Source of the DNA: an uncultured bacterium
Lineage (GTDB): Bacteria > Actinomycetota > Coriobacteriia > Coriobacteriales > Coriobacteriaceae
Assembly: GCA_905214525.1 (NCBI GenBank)
Contig: CAJMMN010000027.1
Coordinates: 1-33,713 of the forward strand
DNA length: 33,713 bases
Direction of reading: 5' to 3'
Numbering within the stretch: the first letter of the stretch is position 1; every line of letters starts with the position of its first letter. Positions 1 through 7,658 of the stretch are shown in pieces. The position numbers were made by a program, and so were the translations under genes. The notes beneath the pieces are model-generated. The model was not told where the DNA came from and ran no database searches. It saw only the letters and a list, made by a program, of their open reading frames with translations.

Positions 1-14
1 CGCAACGCGTTGCG
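1..14. repeat. 14-bp perfect palindrome at the window edge
   Basis: CGCAACG is followed directly by its complement CGTTGCG. It lies about 90 bp upstream of the tRNA promoter. No function can be assigned from the sequence; it could be the end of a larger structure cut by the window edge. Confidence 0.4.
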
Positions 15-81
15 CTGAGTCCTGAGTCTGTTGCAATGAAGATGAGAATCAAGGGACCGAAAAATTTTTTCAAAAAAGTTG

Positions 82-111
82 TTGCGCGCCGGACAGACTT
101 CTGTGTATACT
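82..111 (+). promoter_or_regulatory. Probable promoter of tRNA-Asp
   Basis: The -10 box TATACT (106-111) is a near-consensus match. An upstream TTGCGC (82-87) with an 18-bp spacer is the best -35 candidate and is weak. The predicted start of transcription is about 40 bp before the tRNA. The A/T-rich tract at 61-78 may act as an UP-like element. Confidence 0.5.
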
Positions 112-157
112 AATCCCCGCAGCGCACGCGAGCGGAAACAAACGCGAACGTCTGCCT

Positions 158-235
<78 letters not shown>

Positions 236-243
236 ACGCAATT

Positions 244-271
244 AAAGCCACGTCTTCGGACGTGGCTTTTT
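244..271 (+). terminator. Intrinsic terminator of tRNA-Asp
   Basis: AGCCACGTC pairs with GACGTGGCT around a TTCG tetraloop, followed by a run of T. It begins nine bases after the tRNA CCA end. The GTC(TTCG)GAC closing is a particularly stable cUUCGg-like loop. Confidence 0.95.
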
Positions 272-593
272 GCGTTTGATGCACTTTGTTTCGATAGAAC
301 GATCGCCCTGGCGCATCTTCGCCCAGAATCCCCGCCCCTTCGGGAACGCAAGTAAAATCTAATAAGTATATTTGTCTGAACAACAGCTTTGTTGCGCAAC
401 ACCTGTTCAACGAGACAGGGGGTTAGGCTATACTAAATTGCACTGTAGGCCGCATCTGATGCATTTCGCTCCAAGCGCGGCATTCAGTGGATATCCGATT
501 TACCATTTGGATGTCCTGCGGTCATTTAGCGTCTCGACACAAGCTCGGCCCCGGAGCTCGTTCGAGCTGTTCGTATTCCTTGAAAGGGGAAAA
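272..593. other. Intergenic region with a possible rrf2 promoter
   Basis: This 322-bp stretch has no convincing gene. A TATACT -10 box (429-434) with TTCAAC (406-411) 17 bp upstream is a plausible promoter, which would leave a 5' leader of about 155 bases. An open frame runs into the Rrf2 gene from 372, but the first 74 codons do not resemble Rrf2 and are treated as leader. Confidence 0.4.
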
Positions 594-1079
594 ATGGACA
601 TATCGAGGAAGACTGATTACGCCCTTCGTATGTTGGCGATGCTTGCCGAGGATCCGGAGCGTTTGCTTTCTGTTCGCACCGCTGCCGAAGAGGTCAATGT
701 CCCGTATTCGTTTGCCCGCTCGATTCAGCACGGTTTGGTCCAGGCCGGTATTGTGGAGAGCCTGCGTGGCGTCCACGGTGGCATGCGTCTCAAGGTCAGT
801 CCGGACGACGTTACCATTCGTCAGGTCGTCGAGGCCGTTCAGGGCCCTATGGTTATGAATGATTGCACCGCACCCGATGGCGACTGTGCGCGCATGGGCA
901 CGTGCTGCTATCATCCCCTGTGGGCCGGAGCTCAAGCATTGATGCGCGACTACCTCGATTCCGTTTCGCTCGGCGACATCGTCGCTCACCGCCAGTTCCC
1001 GGCCGTCGATCCCAAGTTCGCCGACCGCGAAGCGTTTCCCGAGTACGCCACCTGTGCGTATACATGCCGGGAGGAATAG
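594..1079 (+). CDS. Rrf2-family transcriptional regulator, probably Fe-S sensing
   Basis: A 161-residue Rrf2-type DNA-binding protein, probably dimeric and cytosolic. The N-terminus has the family signature M-x-I-S-x-K-x-x-Y-A-L-R, followed by a winged helix (about 1-75). The sensor segment has cysteines 91, 98, 104 and 105, spaced C-x6-C-x5-CC, which suits ligation of an Fe-S cluster as in IscR/NsrR relatives; Cys154 and Cys158 near the C-terminus are extra. The ATG at 594 is chosen because it begins the family signature and follows a GAAAGGGG ribosome site. The MutY-like gene starts 21 bases downstream and is probably co-transcribed, hinting at a redox- or stress-linked repair operon. The ligand is not determinable; an iscR or nsrR name is not justified. 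Confidence 0.9.
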   Translation: MDISRKTDYALRMLAMLAEDPERLLSVRTAAEEVNVPYSFARSIQHGLVQAGIVESLRGVHGGMRLKVSPDDVTIRQVVEAVQGPMVMNDCTAPDGDCARMGTCCYHPLWAGAQALMRDYLDSVSLGDIVAHRQFPAVDPKFADREAFPEYATCAYTCREE

Positions 1080-1100
1080 CGCCGCATAAGGAGCATAGAT

Positions 1101-2006
1101 ATGATTCAGGACCCCTTTCGTTCGATGATTCGTTCGGAAGGGGTCCTGCGTTATCGCGACCTTCCGTGGCGCCGCACGCGCGATCCGTACATCATTTGGC
1201 TTTCCGAGGTCATGTTGCAGCAAACACAGGTGCCACGCGTGGAGACGCGTATGCCGGCGTGGCTCGATCGCTTTCCGACCGTGCAGGCGCTTGCCCAAGC
1301 CGCGCCTTCCGATGTTTTGGACGCTTGGCAGGGCATGGGCTACAACCGACGCGCTCTGGCGCTCCACAAGGCCGCTCAGCGCGTTGTGGAGGACTGGGAC
1401 GGTGAGTTTCCGCGTGAGACGCGTGACTTGGTCGCTCTGCCTGGTATTGGCCCGGCAACGGCGCAAGGTATCCGGTCGTTTGCGTTTGACCTTCCAGGCG
1501 TGTATCTGGAGACCAACGTGCGCACGGTCTTTCTGCATCACTTCTTTCCCGATGTACCGGCTGTTCCCGACCGCGAGCTGGTGCCGCTGATTCAGGCGGC
1601 CTGTCCGGCGGTCCCCGGTGCGGCGACCGACGAGATCGCTCCCTTTGCCGTGCCGCTCGATGATGCCGACACGCCGCGCGCGTGGTATTACGCGTTGCTG
1701 GACTACGGCGCATATCTAAAAAAGACGTTGCCCAATCCGTCCAGGCGCTCGGCGGGCTATAGCCGTCAATCAAAGTTTGAGGGCTCACGTCGCCAAAAGC
1801 GCGCGCATATCGTGCGCATGTTGCTGGCAGCGCGCGATGGCCAACCGGCGGGGATTACGCTTGCTGATGCCGTGGTGGGCGTTAACGATATGGAAGCGGC
1901 GGCTGGGCGCGGGCCGGTCGAGCGCGAGCTTGTCGCGGGCATTCTGGCCGACCTGGAGCGTGAGGGCTTTTGCCGAGCCGAGGGCGATCGCTGGCTGAGC
2001 ATTTAG
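1101..2006 (+). CDS. MutY-like adenine DNA glycosylase (HhH-GPD) lacking the Fe-S cluster
   Basis: A 301-residue HhH-GPD base-excision glycosylase related to MutY, which removes A mispaired with 8-oxoG or G. The MutY substrate-binding block SEVMLQQTQV is intact, with the catalytic glutamate at Glu36. The helix-hairpin-helix reads LPGIGPATA (113-121). Two departures are clear. The position of the catalytic aspartate (Asp138 in E. coli) is Glu137 in LETNVRTVF. The C-terminal C-x6-C-x2-C-x5-C cluster loop is absent: only Cys168 and Cys291 occur in the second half. The 8-oxoG-reading NUDIX-like domain of classical MutY is also missing; a short basic stretch and a winged-helix-like tail replace it. 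It starts 21 bases after the Rrf2 gene with AAGGAG upstream. Such proteins may be annotated A/G-specific glycosylase; activity is not certain. Confidence 0.85.
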   Translation: MIQDPFRSMIRSEGVLRYRDLPWRRTRDPYIIWLSEVMLQQTQVPRVETRMPAWLDRFPTVQALAQAAPSDVLDAWQGMGYNRRALALHKAAQRVVEDWDGEFPRETRDLVALPGIGPATAQGIRSFAFDLPGVYLETNVRTVFLHHFFPDVPAVPDRELVPLIQAACPAVPGAATDEIAPFAVPLDDADTPRAWYYALLDYGAYLKKTLPNPSRRSAGYSRQSKFEGSRRQKRAHIVRMLLAARDGQPAGITLADAVVGVNDMEAAAGRGPVERELVAGILADLEREGFCRAEGDRWLSI

Positions 2007-2120
2007 CCCGTGGAAATCTGAAGAACAGGATTGTAAGGTTTAGATTTCCGACATGAGGGCATCCTAAAGACGAGGCCGCTCGAAGCCTACGGGCGGCATG
2101 CGTTGAAGGGAAGTACACCT

Positions 2121-2660
2121 ATGGATTTTGAGAATTCCCAAACCAAGAAGAACCTCGAGACCGCTTTTGCCGGTGAGTCCCAGGCACACACCAAGTATCG
2201 CTACTATGCCTCCAAGGCAAAGAAGGACGGCTACGTTCAGATCTCGAACATCTTTGCCGAGACGGCTGGCAACGAGTCCGAGCACGCCAAACTGTGGTTT
2301 AAGTATCTGCACGATGGCGCCGTCCCCGATACCCTGGACAATCTGCGCGATGCCGCCGCGGGTGAGAACTACGAGTGGACCACGATGTACGACGAGTTTG
2401 CCAAGACCGCCGAGGAAGAGGGCTTTGCCGAGATTGCCGCAAAGTTCCGTGGTGTCGCCGCCGTCGAGAAGGCCCACGAGGAGCGCTACAACAAGCTCGT
2501 CGAGCGCATCGAGTCGGGCGAGGTGTTTGAGCGTGAGGGCGTAAAGGTGTGGAAGTGCCTGAACTGCGGGCACCTGCACGTTGGTGCCGAGGCGCCTGAG
2601 GTGTGCCCGGTTTGTAACCACCCGAAGGCGTACTTTGAGGAGCAGGTGGTGAACTACTAG
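2121..2660 (+). CDS. Rubrerythrin
   Basis: A 179-residue non-haem di-iron peroxidase that reduces H2O2 in the cytosol of anaerobes. The four-helix ferritin-like domain (about 1-140) carries Glu19, the ExxH motif Glu52-His55 and the second ExxH Glu116-His119. A rubredoxin-like domain follows, with Cys146/149 and Cys162/165 as an Fe(Cys)4 site. The length is that of ordinary rubrerythrin. The ATG at 2121 follows GAAGGGAAG; an upstream TTG at 2103 is less likely. It lies 114 bp after the MutY-like gene. With the Fe-S-type Rrf2 regulator upstream this looks like an oxidative-damage neighbourhood, although co-regulation is only an inference. Confidence 0.97.
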   Translation: MDFENSQTKKNLETAFAGESQAHTKYRYYASKAKKDGYVQISNIFAETAGNESEHAKLWFKYLHDGAVPDTLDNLRDAAAGENYEWTTMYDEFAKTAEEEGFAEIAAKFRGVAAVEKAHEERYNKLVERIESGEVFEREGVKVWKCLNCGHLHVGAEAPEVCPVCNHPKAYFEEQVVNY

Positions 2661-2679
2661 CGCTTGGCGCTGGCTGCTG

Positions 2680-2779
2680 CGGAGCGCAGGGCGGGAGGCC
2701 GGATCGCCTTCCCTCCCCGCTCACGGCTCCGCAGGGTCGCGTTGAGGGAAGGCGATCCGGCCTCCCGCCCTGCGCTCCG
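2680..2779. repeat. Large perfect inverted repeat: 35-bp arms, 30-base loop
   Basis: Positions 2680-2714 and 2745-2779 are exact reverse complements over 35 bp, around a GC-rich 30-base spacer. The arms begin 20 bp after the rubrerythrin stop codon. There is no T tract, and a normal terminator follows further on, so this is not a simple terminator. As RNA it would form a very stable hairpin; as DNA it could extrude a cruciform. Confidence 0.95.
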
Positions 2780-2828
2780 GCTTCGGGTCGTCGCGTGCTC
2801 GTTACTGAAAAGCTGATTAGAAGTTTGT

Positions 2829-2858
2829 GTGCCGCCCCTTTTGGGGCGGCACGTTTTT
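2829..2858 (+). terminator. Intrinsic terminator after rubrerythrin
   Basis: GTGCCGCCCC pairs with GGGGCGGCAC across a TTTT loop, followed by GTTTTT. It is 170 bp after the rubrerythrin stop, beyond the large inverted repeat. Confidence 0.9.
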
Positions 2859-2859
2859 G

Positions 2860-2880
2860 TGTGGGGTCCCTGTCCCCACA
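2860..2880. repeat. GGGAC-core palindrome R1
   Basis: TGTGGGG (2860-2866) and CCCCACA (2874-2880) flank TCCCTGT. It directly abuts the preceding terminator. Read on the other strand it contains GGGGACAGGGACCCC, matching the core of the other palindromes in this window. Confidence 0.75.
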
Positions 2881-3111
2881 ATTTTCGTCAAGCTTTTGGT
2901 TAGATTTTGGTCAGTTGGCGTAAGGGTGGAAGGCCAAAAGATTGTTGGCGAAAAAAGCTCAGAGAAAGTGCTGGTAGGGGAGTTGTTGAGGTTTTCGACA
3001 GCTTTTGTCAACAAGAAACTTTGCGGCTATTGCTACGGATTGCGTTGTCGCGGTCATGGCGGTGCGGGATGCTGGGCGTAAGCGTCGAATGCTCCGATTT
3101 TGGAGGCCAGC
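2881..3111. other. Intergenic region without a supported gene
   Basis: This stretch holds an imperfect dyad TTGTTGA (2983-2989) / TCAACAA (3008-3014) that could be an operator or weak hairpin. No RNA gene is recognised. A short minus-strand open frame (2817-3014) lacks a ribosome site and any family resemblance, and is not called. Confidence 0.4.
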
Positions 3112-3546
3112 ATGGATTTGTTTCTTGAGACTCCGCAGCAACAAGCTGAGCGCATGCTGCGTCAGCAGCAACGACTCATGGAGATGCAAATGCAAGGGGC
3201 GGCAGTCCAGCCCTTTGCGCAAAATGTCGTGCCCGCTGCTGTACCTGCAGCTGTGCCCGGGTGTGAATCGGCACCAGAGGCCTATTCCGTACAGCAAGAT
3301 TCATATGCGCAGGAGCTCGCGTTCGACAAGCGTCGTGCGCGTCGTCGCCGCGTGGGCCAGCGCCTGCGCACCTTGGCGATGATCATGCTCATCCCGCTGG
3401 GGCTTGCGGCCATCTTTCTGGCGTCGTATGCCCTCACGTGCATCCTCAACGGCGCATCGCCCAACGAGGTGCTCCAGCATCTAGCGGCCCTAGGCCAGCG
3501 CTTAGGTGACGTCATAACAACCATCCGCGCCGGCTGGGAGAGTTAG
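3112..3546 (+). CDS. Small single-pass membrane protein, unknown function
   Basis: A 144-residue protein that I do not recognise. The N-terminal half is Gln/Met-rich (PQQQAERMLRQQQRL, then MEMQMQ), followed by an Ala/Pro/Val segment. A strongly basic stretch (KRRARRRRVGQRLR, roughly residues 73-86) precedes one hydrophobic helix of about 22 residues (about 88-110), and a short tail follows. Under the positive-inside rule the N-terminus would be cytosolic. The ATG at 3112 is preceded by TGGAGG at a normal distance. It appears to be monocistronic, with the HTH gene starting about 150 bp downstream. Nothing in the sequence gives a function; a scaffold or envelope role is possible. Confidence 0.7.
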   Translation: MDLFLETPQQQAERMLRQQQRLMEMQMQGAAVQPFAQNVVPAAVPAAVPGCESAPEAYSVQQDSYAQELAFDKRRARRRRVGQRLRTLAMIMLIPLGLAAIFLASYALTCILNGASPNEVLQHLAALGQRLGDVITTIRAGWES

Positions 3547-3636
3547 CGTTTGTCACATTAGGACTTCTAGGGTGTAGGGATTCTCGCCACGAGTAGGATT
3601 CTTGCATCCTGTGGGTCCTGTCGTGCGACTGAATAG

Positions 3637-3657
3637 TATTATTGAAGATGAATAATA
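3637..3657. promoter_or_regulatory. AT-rich dyad upstream of the HTH gene
   Basis: TATTATT (3637-3643) and AATAATA (3651-3657) form a perfect 7-bp dyad with a 7-base spacer, in the only strongly A/T-rich patch nearby. It lies about 40 bp before the HTH gene start and is a natural candidate for autoregulation. Confidence 0.4.
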
Positions 3658-3694
3658 ATAAGGGATACAGGTAATACAAAAAGGAGGTGCTCGG

Positions 3695-4258
3695 TTGAAT
3701 CTGACCTTTGAGGGATTCTTAAAAGGCTATTGCCGAGAGCTATCCGGACAGCAGTCGCTGAGTTTTAGAAAATTGGTTGAGCAGGCGACGACGGATGCGC
3801 CGCGCGTGGCGGAGGCTCTGTTTTTGCTCGCTTTGGCGCAAGGAAAAGCCGAATACGTTCTGGGTTTATCCGAGGGCTCGTGGATGGAACGGGATTATCG
3901 AGACGTTTTATCCTTGTACGGTCAAGCGGGTAGCATGGCGTCTCTATGCGCCAAAAGTGAGCTCCCTAATCGTTATGCCAACGTTTGGCGTGCGTATAGA
4001 GCGGTGAAGGAAAAGCCGGCGGCCGATAGAAGGGTGAACGCCCTGATGAGAAAGAAAACGCTGGAAGCATTGGAGGAATCGGGTGTAACGCGCTATGGCC
4101 TCTGCCGTGCTCTGCGCCTGAATAAAGGAAACGTATACGCATACTTGGCCGGCGATGACTCAAAGGTGAGCAGGAAAACGGCGCGCCGCATTATGGAATA
4201 TGCGGAGGAGAGGGGCGCCCAAGAAGGGGCCGGGCGCCCGGTGTGTGTGGCGGGGTAA
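3695..4258 (+). CDS. Unrecognised helix-turn-helix protein
   Basis: A 187-residue cytosolic protein of unknown function. The N-terminal two thirds are helical (GFLKGYCRELSGQQSLSFRK and following) and match no family that I can name. The C-terminal part (about 120-170) looks like an HTH: VTRYGLCRALRLNKGNVYAY then DSKVSRKTARRIMEY, resembling Xre or antitoxin DNA-binding segments. The TTG start at 3695 is chosen because AAGGAGGTG lies just upstream and no ATG fits. It is preceded by an A/T-rich dyad suited to autoregulation. Base composition is lower in GC than the neighbours, which hints at acquisition. No toxin partner is adjacent; RmuC follows after 51 bases. Confidence 0.7.
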   Translation: MNLTFEGFLKGYCRELSGQQSLSFRKLVEQATTDAPRVAEALFLLALAQGKAEYVLGLSEGSWMERDYRDVLSLYGQAGSMASLCAKSELPNRYANVWRAYRAVKEKPAADRRVNALMRKKTLEALEESGVTRYGLCRALRLNKGNVYAYLAGDDSKVSRKTARRIMEYAEERGAQEGAGRPVCVAG

Positions 4259-4309
4259 GATTGATCGCGGTTTTGATTGATGATCGATTGGGTTTGTTGG
4301 GCGGAGTTT

Positions 4310-5665
4310 ATGTCTGCAATTGATATTGCACTTATTGTGATTGCTTTGGTGGCGGTGGGGGTCGCTGCGGCCTGTGCCCTGCAGCTCAAGGGCCTTCGTG
4401 CCGAGTTGCGGGAGCGTGGCGACAGTAGCGCGGAAACGCTGGCAGCACTCGAGCAGGCCAACAACGCGCTCGATGCCCTGAACGTCGCGCTGGCCGAAAC
4501 ACGCCGCACGGCCAATGCCATCGCGCAGCAGCAGACGACCGATGCGGCCGTGGAGCAGCAGCGCTACCTGACCATCGCGCGTGAGTTCTCGCAGGCGGGC
4601 GACCGTATGGATGACCTGCGCCGCGAGACGACCCAACAGCTCGGCGCCAACCGCGAGGGCATCGAGCAGCGCCTAGACAAGGTGCGCGAGACGGTCGATG
4701 CCCAGCTGGGCGCCATCCGCAAGGACAACAACGTGCAGCTCGATCAGATGCGCGCGACGGTGGACGAGAAACTCTCCCGCACGCTCAACGACCGTCTGTC
4801 GGCATCGTTTAAGCAGGTGAGCGACCAGCTCGAGGCCGTGTATAAGGGCCTGGGCGATATGCAATCTATCGCCACCGGCGTGGGCGACCTTAAACGCGTG
4901 CTGGGCAATGTCAAGGCGCGTGGCATTTTGGGCGAGGTGCAGCTGGGCGCGATCCTGGCGGACATCCTTACGCCCGACCAGTATCTGGAAAACGTCGCCA
5001 CCAAGCCCGGCGCCTCGGAGCGCGTTGAGTTTGCCGTCAAGCTGCCGGTAGACGAGGGAGACCCCGTACTGCTGCCGATTGACTCCAAATTCCCGGGCGA
5101 CGCGTACGAGCATCTGCTCGATGCCCAGGAGTCGGGCGACGCGGATGCCGTCGCCGCCGCGCGCAAGACGCTTGACGCTATGGTCAAGCGTGAGGCAAAG
5201 GACATCTGCGAAAAGTATCTGAGCGTGCCCGTGACCACCAACTTTGGCATCATGTTCGTTCCGTTTGAGGGGCTGTACGCTGAGGTCGTCAGCCGCCCCG
5301 GGCTTATCGAGACCCTGGGCCGCGACTATCATGTCAACGTTGCCGGCCCTAGCACCATGGCGGCCATTCTCAACAGCCTGCAGATGAGTTACCAAACGTT
5401 TAAGCTGCAAAAACGCACCGACGATGTACTGCGCGTGCTCTCCGCTGTCAAGGCCGAGCTGCCGCGCTATCAAAAGGCGCTGCGCCGCGCCCAGCAGCAG
5501 ATCGAGACCGCGGGCAAAACGGTCGAGGGTATCATCACCACGCGCACCAACGTCATGGAGCGCAAGCTCAAGGACATCGACGCGCTGGAAGACGCCGGCC
5601 AAGCCGATGGGATCTTGGGACTCACGTCCGCGAGCCTTCTCGCGGACCAAGAAGACGAGGACTAA
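4310..5665 (+). CDS. rmuC: RmuC-family DNA recombination protein
   Basis: A 451-residue RmuC homologue. The family is membrane-anchored, predicted to carry a restriction-endonuclease-like fold, and limits inversion at short inverted repeats in E. coli. The N-terminus has one transmembrane helix (about 4-24), then a long coiled coil (about 25-190, many Gln/Glu/Arg heptads), then the RmuC domain (about 200-400) with GILGEVQLGAIL, LPIDSKFPGDAY and FVPFEGLYAE blocks. The ATG at 4310 with GGCGGAG upstream is chosen over an ATG at 4277 that would add a non-conserved leader. A terminator follows within 12 bases. Its presence beside so many inverted repeats is notable but may be chance. Confidence 0.95.
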   Translation: MSAIDIALIVIALVAVGVAAACALQLKGLRAELRERGDSSAETLAALEQANNALDALNVALAETRRTANAIAQQQTTDAAVEQQRYLTIAREFSQAGDRMDDLRRETTQQLGANREGIEQRLDKVRETVDAQLGAIRKDNNVQLDQMRATVDEKLSRTLNDRLSASFKQVSDQLEAVYKGLGDMQSIATGVGDLKRVLGNVKARGILGEVQLGAILADILTPDQYLENVATKPGASERVEFAVKLPVDEGDPVLLPIDSKFPGDAYEHLLDAQESGDADAVAAARKTLDAMVKREAKDICEKYLSVPVTTNFGIMFVPFEGLYAEVVSRPGLIETLGRDYHVNVAGPSTMAAILNSLQMSYQTFKLQKRTDDVLRVLSAVKAELPRYQKALRRAQQQIETAGKTVEGIITTRTNVMERKLKDIDALEDAGQADGILGLTSASLLADQEDED

Positions 5666-5676
5666 TTGCAACAAGA

Positions 5677-5717
5677 CGGTGGGGCACCGGCGCAAACGCG
5701 GGCGCCCCACCGGTTTT
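5677..5717 (+). terminator. Intrinsic terminator after rmuC
   Basis: CGGTGGGGC (5677-5685) pairs with GCCCCACCG (5704-5712), followed by GTTTT. It separates rmuC from the ABC transporter. Confidence 0.85.
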
Positions 5718-5792
5718 CGTATCGCACTTGTCTGAAGCGTGCTCCAATGTGCAACAATGGCGTTTCGCCCTATCAGACGCGAAAGGAAGCCC

Positions 5793-7595
5793 ATGTCTCA
5801 GAGAAGCACCAGCCCGCTCAAACGCTCCACCGTTCGCCGCACGCTTCAGCGTTTTTGGGACGTCACGCGCACACAGCCGCTGATTGTCTTTCTCTCGGTG
5901 TTCTCGTCGGCGGGCTACATCTTTTTGCTCACGTTTGCCAACACCTACGTGATGGCCCTTATCGTTGACCGCGTTCAGGCCGGCCCCGTGGCGGGTGACC
6001 AGGTGTTTGAGGTCTTTGGCCCCTATATCCTGGCGCTCGTACTCGTTAACCTGGTGGGTCAGATCCTCTCCAAGCTGCAGGACTACACCGTCTACAAGCT
6101 CGAGATTGCGGGCAACTATCACCTGGCGCGTCTATGCTTCGACACGCTCTCCAACCAATCCATGACATTCCATGCCAGCCGCTTTGGCGGATCGCTTGTG
6201 AGCCAGACAAGCCGTTTTATGAGCGGCTACACGGGTCTGGTCGACGTGACGGTGTATTCGCTCATCCCCACCATCACCTCGGTCATCTGCACCGTGGCCG
6301 CACTCGCCCCGGTGGTGCCGACGTTTACCGTGATCCTGGTGTGCATCATGGTCGTCTACATTGCGTTTGTCTGGCTTATGTACAAGCGCATCATGCCGCT
6401 TTCGGCCGCGACGTCCGCCGCGCAAAACAAGCTCTCGGGCGTGCTGTCCGACGCGGTCACGAACATCCTGGCCGTCAAGACCTGCGGGCGCGAGGACTTT
6501 GAACGCGATCTGTTCGACGCCGCCGATCGTGCCGCGCGCGACGCCGAGACGGTCTCGATGCACGCCATGATGCAGCGCAACTTTACGACCTCGGGCCTTA
6601 TCGTCATCACCATGGCCGTGGTGAGTGTGTTTGTGGCGGGCGGCAACGCGTGGTTTGGCATCTCGGCCGGCTCGCTCGTCATGATCTTTACCTACACCTA
6701 TAACCTCACCATGCGTCTGAACTACGTGAGTTCCATGATGCAGCGCATCAACCGCGCTTTGGGCGATGCGGCCGAGATGACGCGCGTGCTGGACGAGCCG
6801 CGTCTGGTGGCAGACGACGAGAACGCTCCCGAGCTTAAAGTGACCGAAGGTGCGATTGATTTTGAGCACCTGAGCTTTGCATATCGTGACGCCGCGGCGG
6901 GCGAGAACGTGTTCGACGACCTGACGCTTCACGCGGCGGCGGGCCAGCGCGTGGGCCTGGTGGGTAAATCGGGCTCGGGCAAGTCGACGCTTACCAAGCT
7001 GTTGCTGCGCTTGGACGATGTGCAGGGCGGCCGCGTGCTCGTGGACGGCCAGAACGTCTCGCGCTGTACGCAGCAGAGCCTTCGCCGCCAGGTTGCCTAC
7101 GTGCCGCAGGAGGCGCTGCTGTTTCACCGCTCCATTCGCGAAAACATTGCCTACGGTCGTCCCAACGCCACTGATGAGCAGATTCGTGAGGCGGCGCGCC
7201 TGGCCAATGCCCTGGAGTTTATCGACCGCTTGCCCCGTGGCTTTGACACCATGGTGGGCGAGCGTGGCGTTAAGCTCTCGGGCGGCCAGCGTCAGCGTGT
7301 GGCTATCGCCCGCGCCATCCTAACCGACGCGCCGATTCTGGTGCTCGATGAGGCGACCTCTGCCCTCGACAGCGAGTCCGAGGCGCTGGTGCAGGAGGCG
7401 CTCGAAAACCTGATGCGTGGACGTACCTCCATTGTGGTGGCGCACCGCCTGTCCACCGTGGCGGCGCTCGATCGCATTGTGGTGCTGGCGGATGGCGAGA
7501 TCGTCGAGGACGGCACGCATGTGCAGCTCGTCGAGGCGGGCGGCGAGTACGCGAGCCTGTGGAGTCGTCAGACCGGCGCATTCTTGGAGGCGTAA
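5793..7595 (+). CDS. ABC transporter, fused permease and ATPase
   Basis: A 600-residue half-transporter of the MsbA/LmrA-like exporter type, acting in the membrane as a dimer. The transmembrane domain (about 30-330) has six predicted helices. The ATPase follows with Walker A GKSGSGKST, a Q-loop in YVPQEALLF, signature LSGGQRQRVAIARA, Walker B ILVLDEATSALDS and the switch histidine in VVAHRLST. All catalytic residues are present, so homodimers should be active. The ATG at 5793 follows GAAAGGAAG; an upstream ATG at 5739 would add 18 unsupported residues. There is no adjacent second half-transporter, supporting a homodimer. The substrate cannot be told; lipid, peptide or drug export are all possible. 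Confidence 0.95.
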   Translation: MSQRSTSPLKRSTVRRTLQRFWDVTRTQPLIVFLSVFSSAGYIFLLTFANTYVMALIVDRVQAGPVAGDQVFEVFGPYILALVLVNLVGQILSKLQDYTVYKLEIAGNYHLARLCFDTLSNQSMTFHASRFGGSLVSQTSRFMSGYTGLVDVTVYSLIPTITSVICTVAALAPVVPTFTVILVCIMVVYIAFVWLMYKRIMPLSAATSAAQNKLSGVLSDAVTNILAVKTCGREDFERDLFDAADRAARDAETVSMHAMMQRNFTTSGLIVITMAVVSVFVAGGNAWFGISAGSLVMIFTYTYNLTMRLNYVSSMMQRINRALGDAAEMTRVLDEPRLVADDENAPELKVTEGAIDFEHLSFAYRDAAAGENVFDDLTLHAAAGQRVGLVGKSGSGKSTLTKLLLRLDDVQGGRVLVDGQNVSRCTQQSLRRQVAYVPQEALLFHRSIRENIAYGRPNATDEQIREAARLANALEFIDRLPRGFDTMVGERGVKLSGGQRQRVAIARAILTDAPILVLDEATSALDSESEALVQEALENLMRGRTSIVVAHRLSTVAALDRIVVLADGEIVEDGTHVQLVEAGGEYASLWSRQTGAFLEA

Positions 7596-7658
7596 GCGTC
7601 TCGGACGTGGGACAATTGTGCCTATCAGTTTATTGTGCCGTTGAGCCGAGGAGTCGTT

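Noticed and set aside
372..593. 74-codon extension upstream of the Rrf2 start
   Set aside because: It does not resemble Rrf2 proteins, and the canonical N-terminus begins at 594 behind a good ribosome site.
522..1541. Long minus-strand open frame opposite the Rrf2 and MutY-like genes
   Set aside because: It spans two well-supported genes on the other strand, has no family resemblance and arises from high GC content.
2817..3014. Minus-strand 65-residue open frame
   Set aside because: It runs through the terminator and palindrome after rubrerythrin, with no ribosome site and no recognisable domain.
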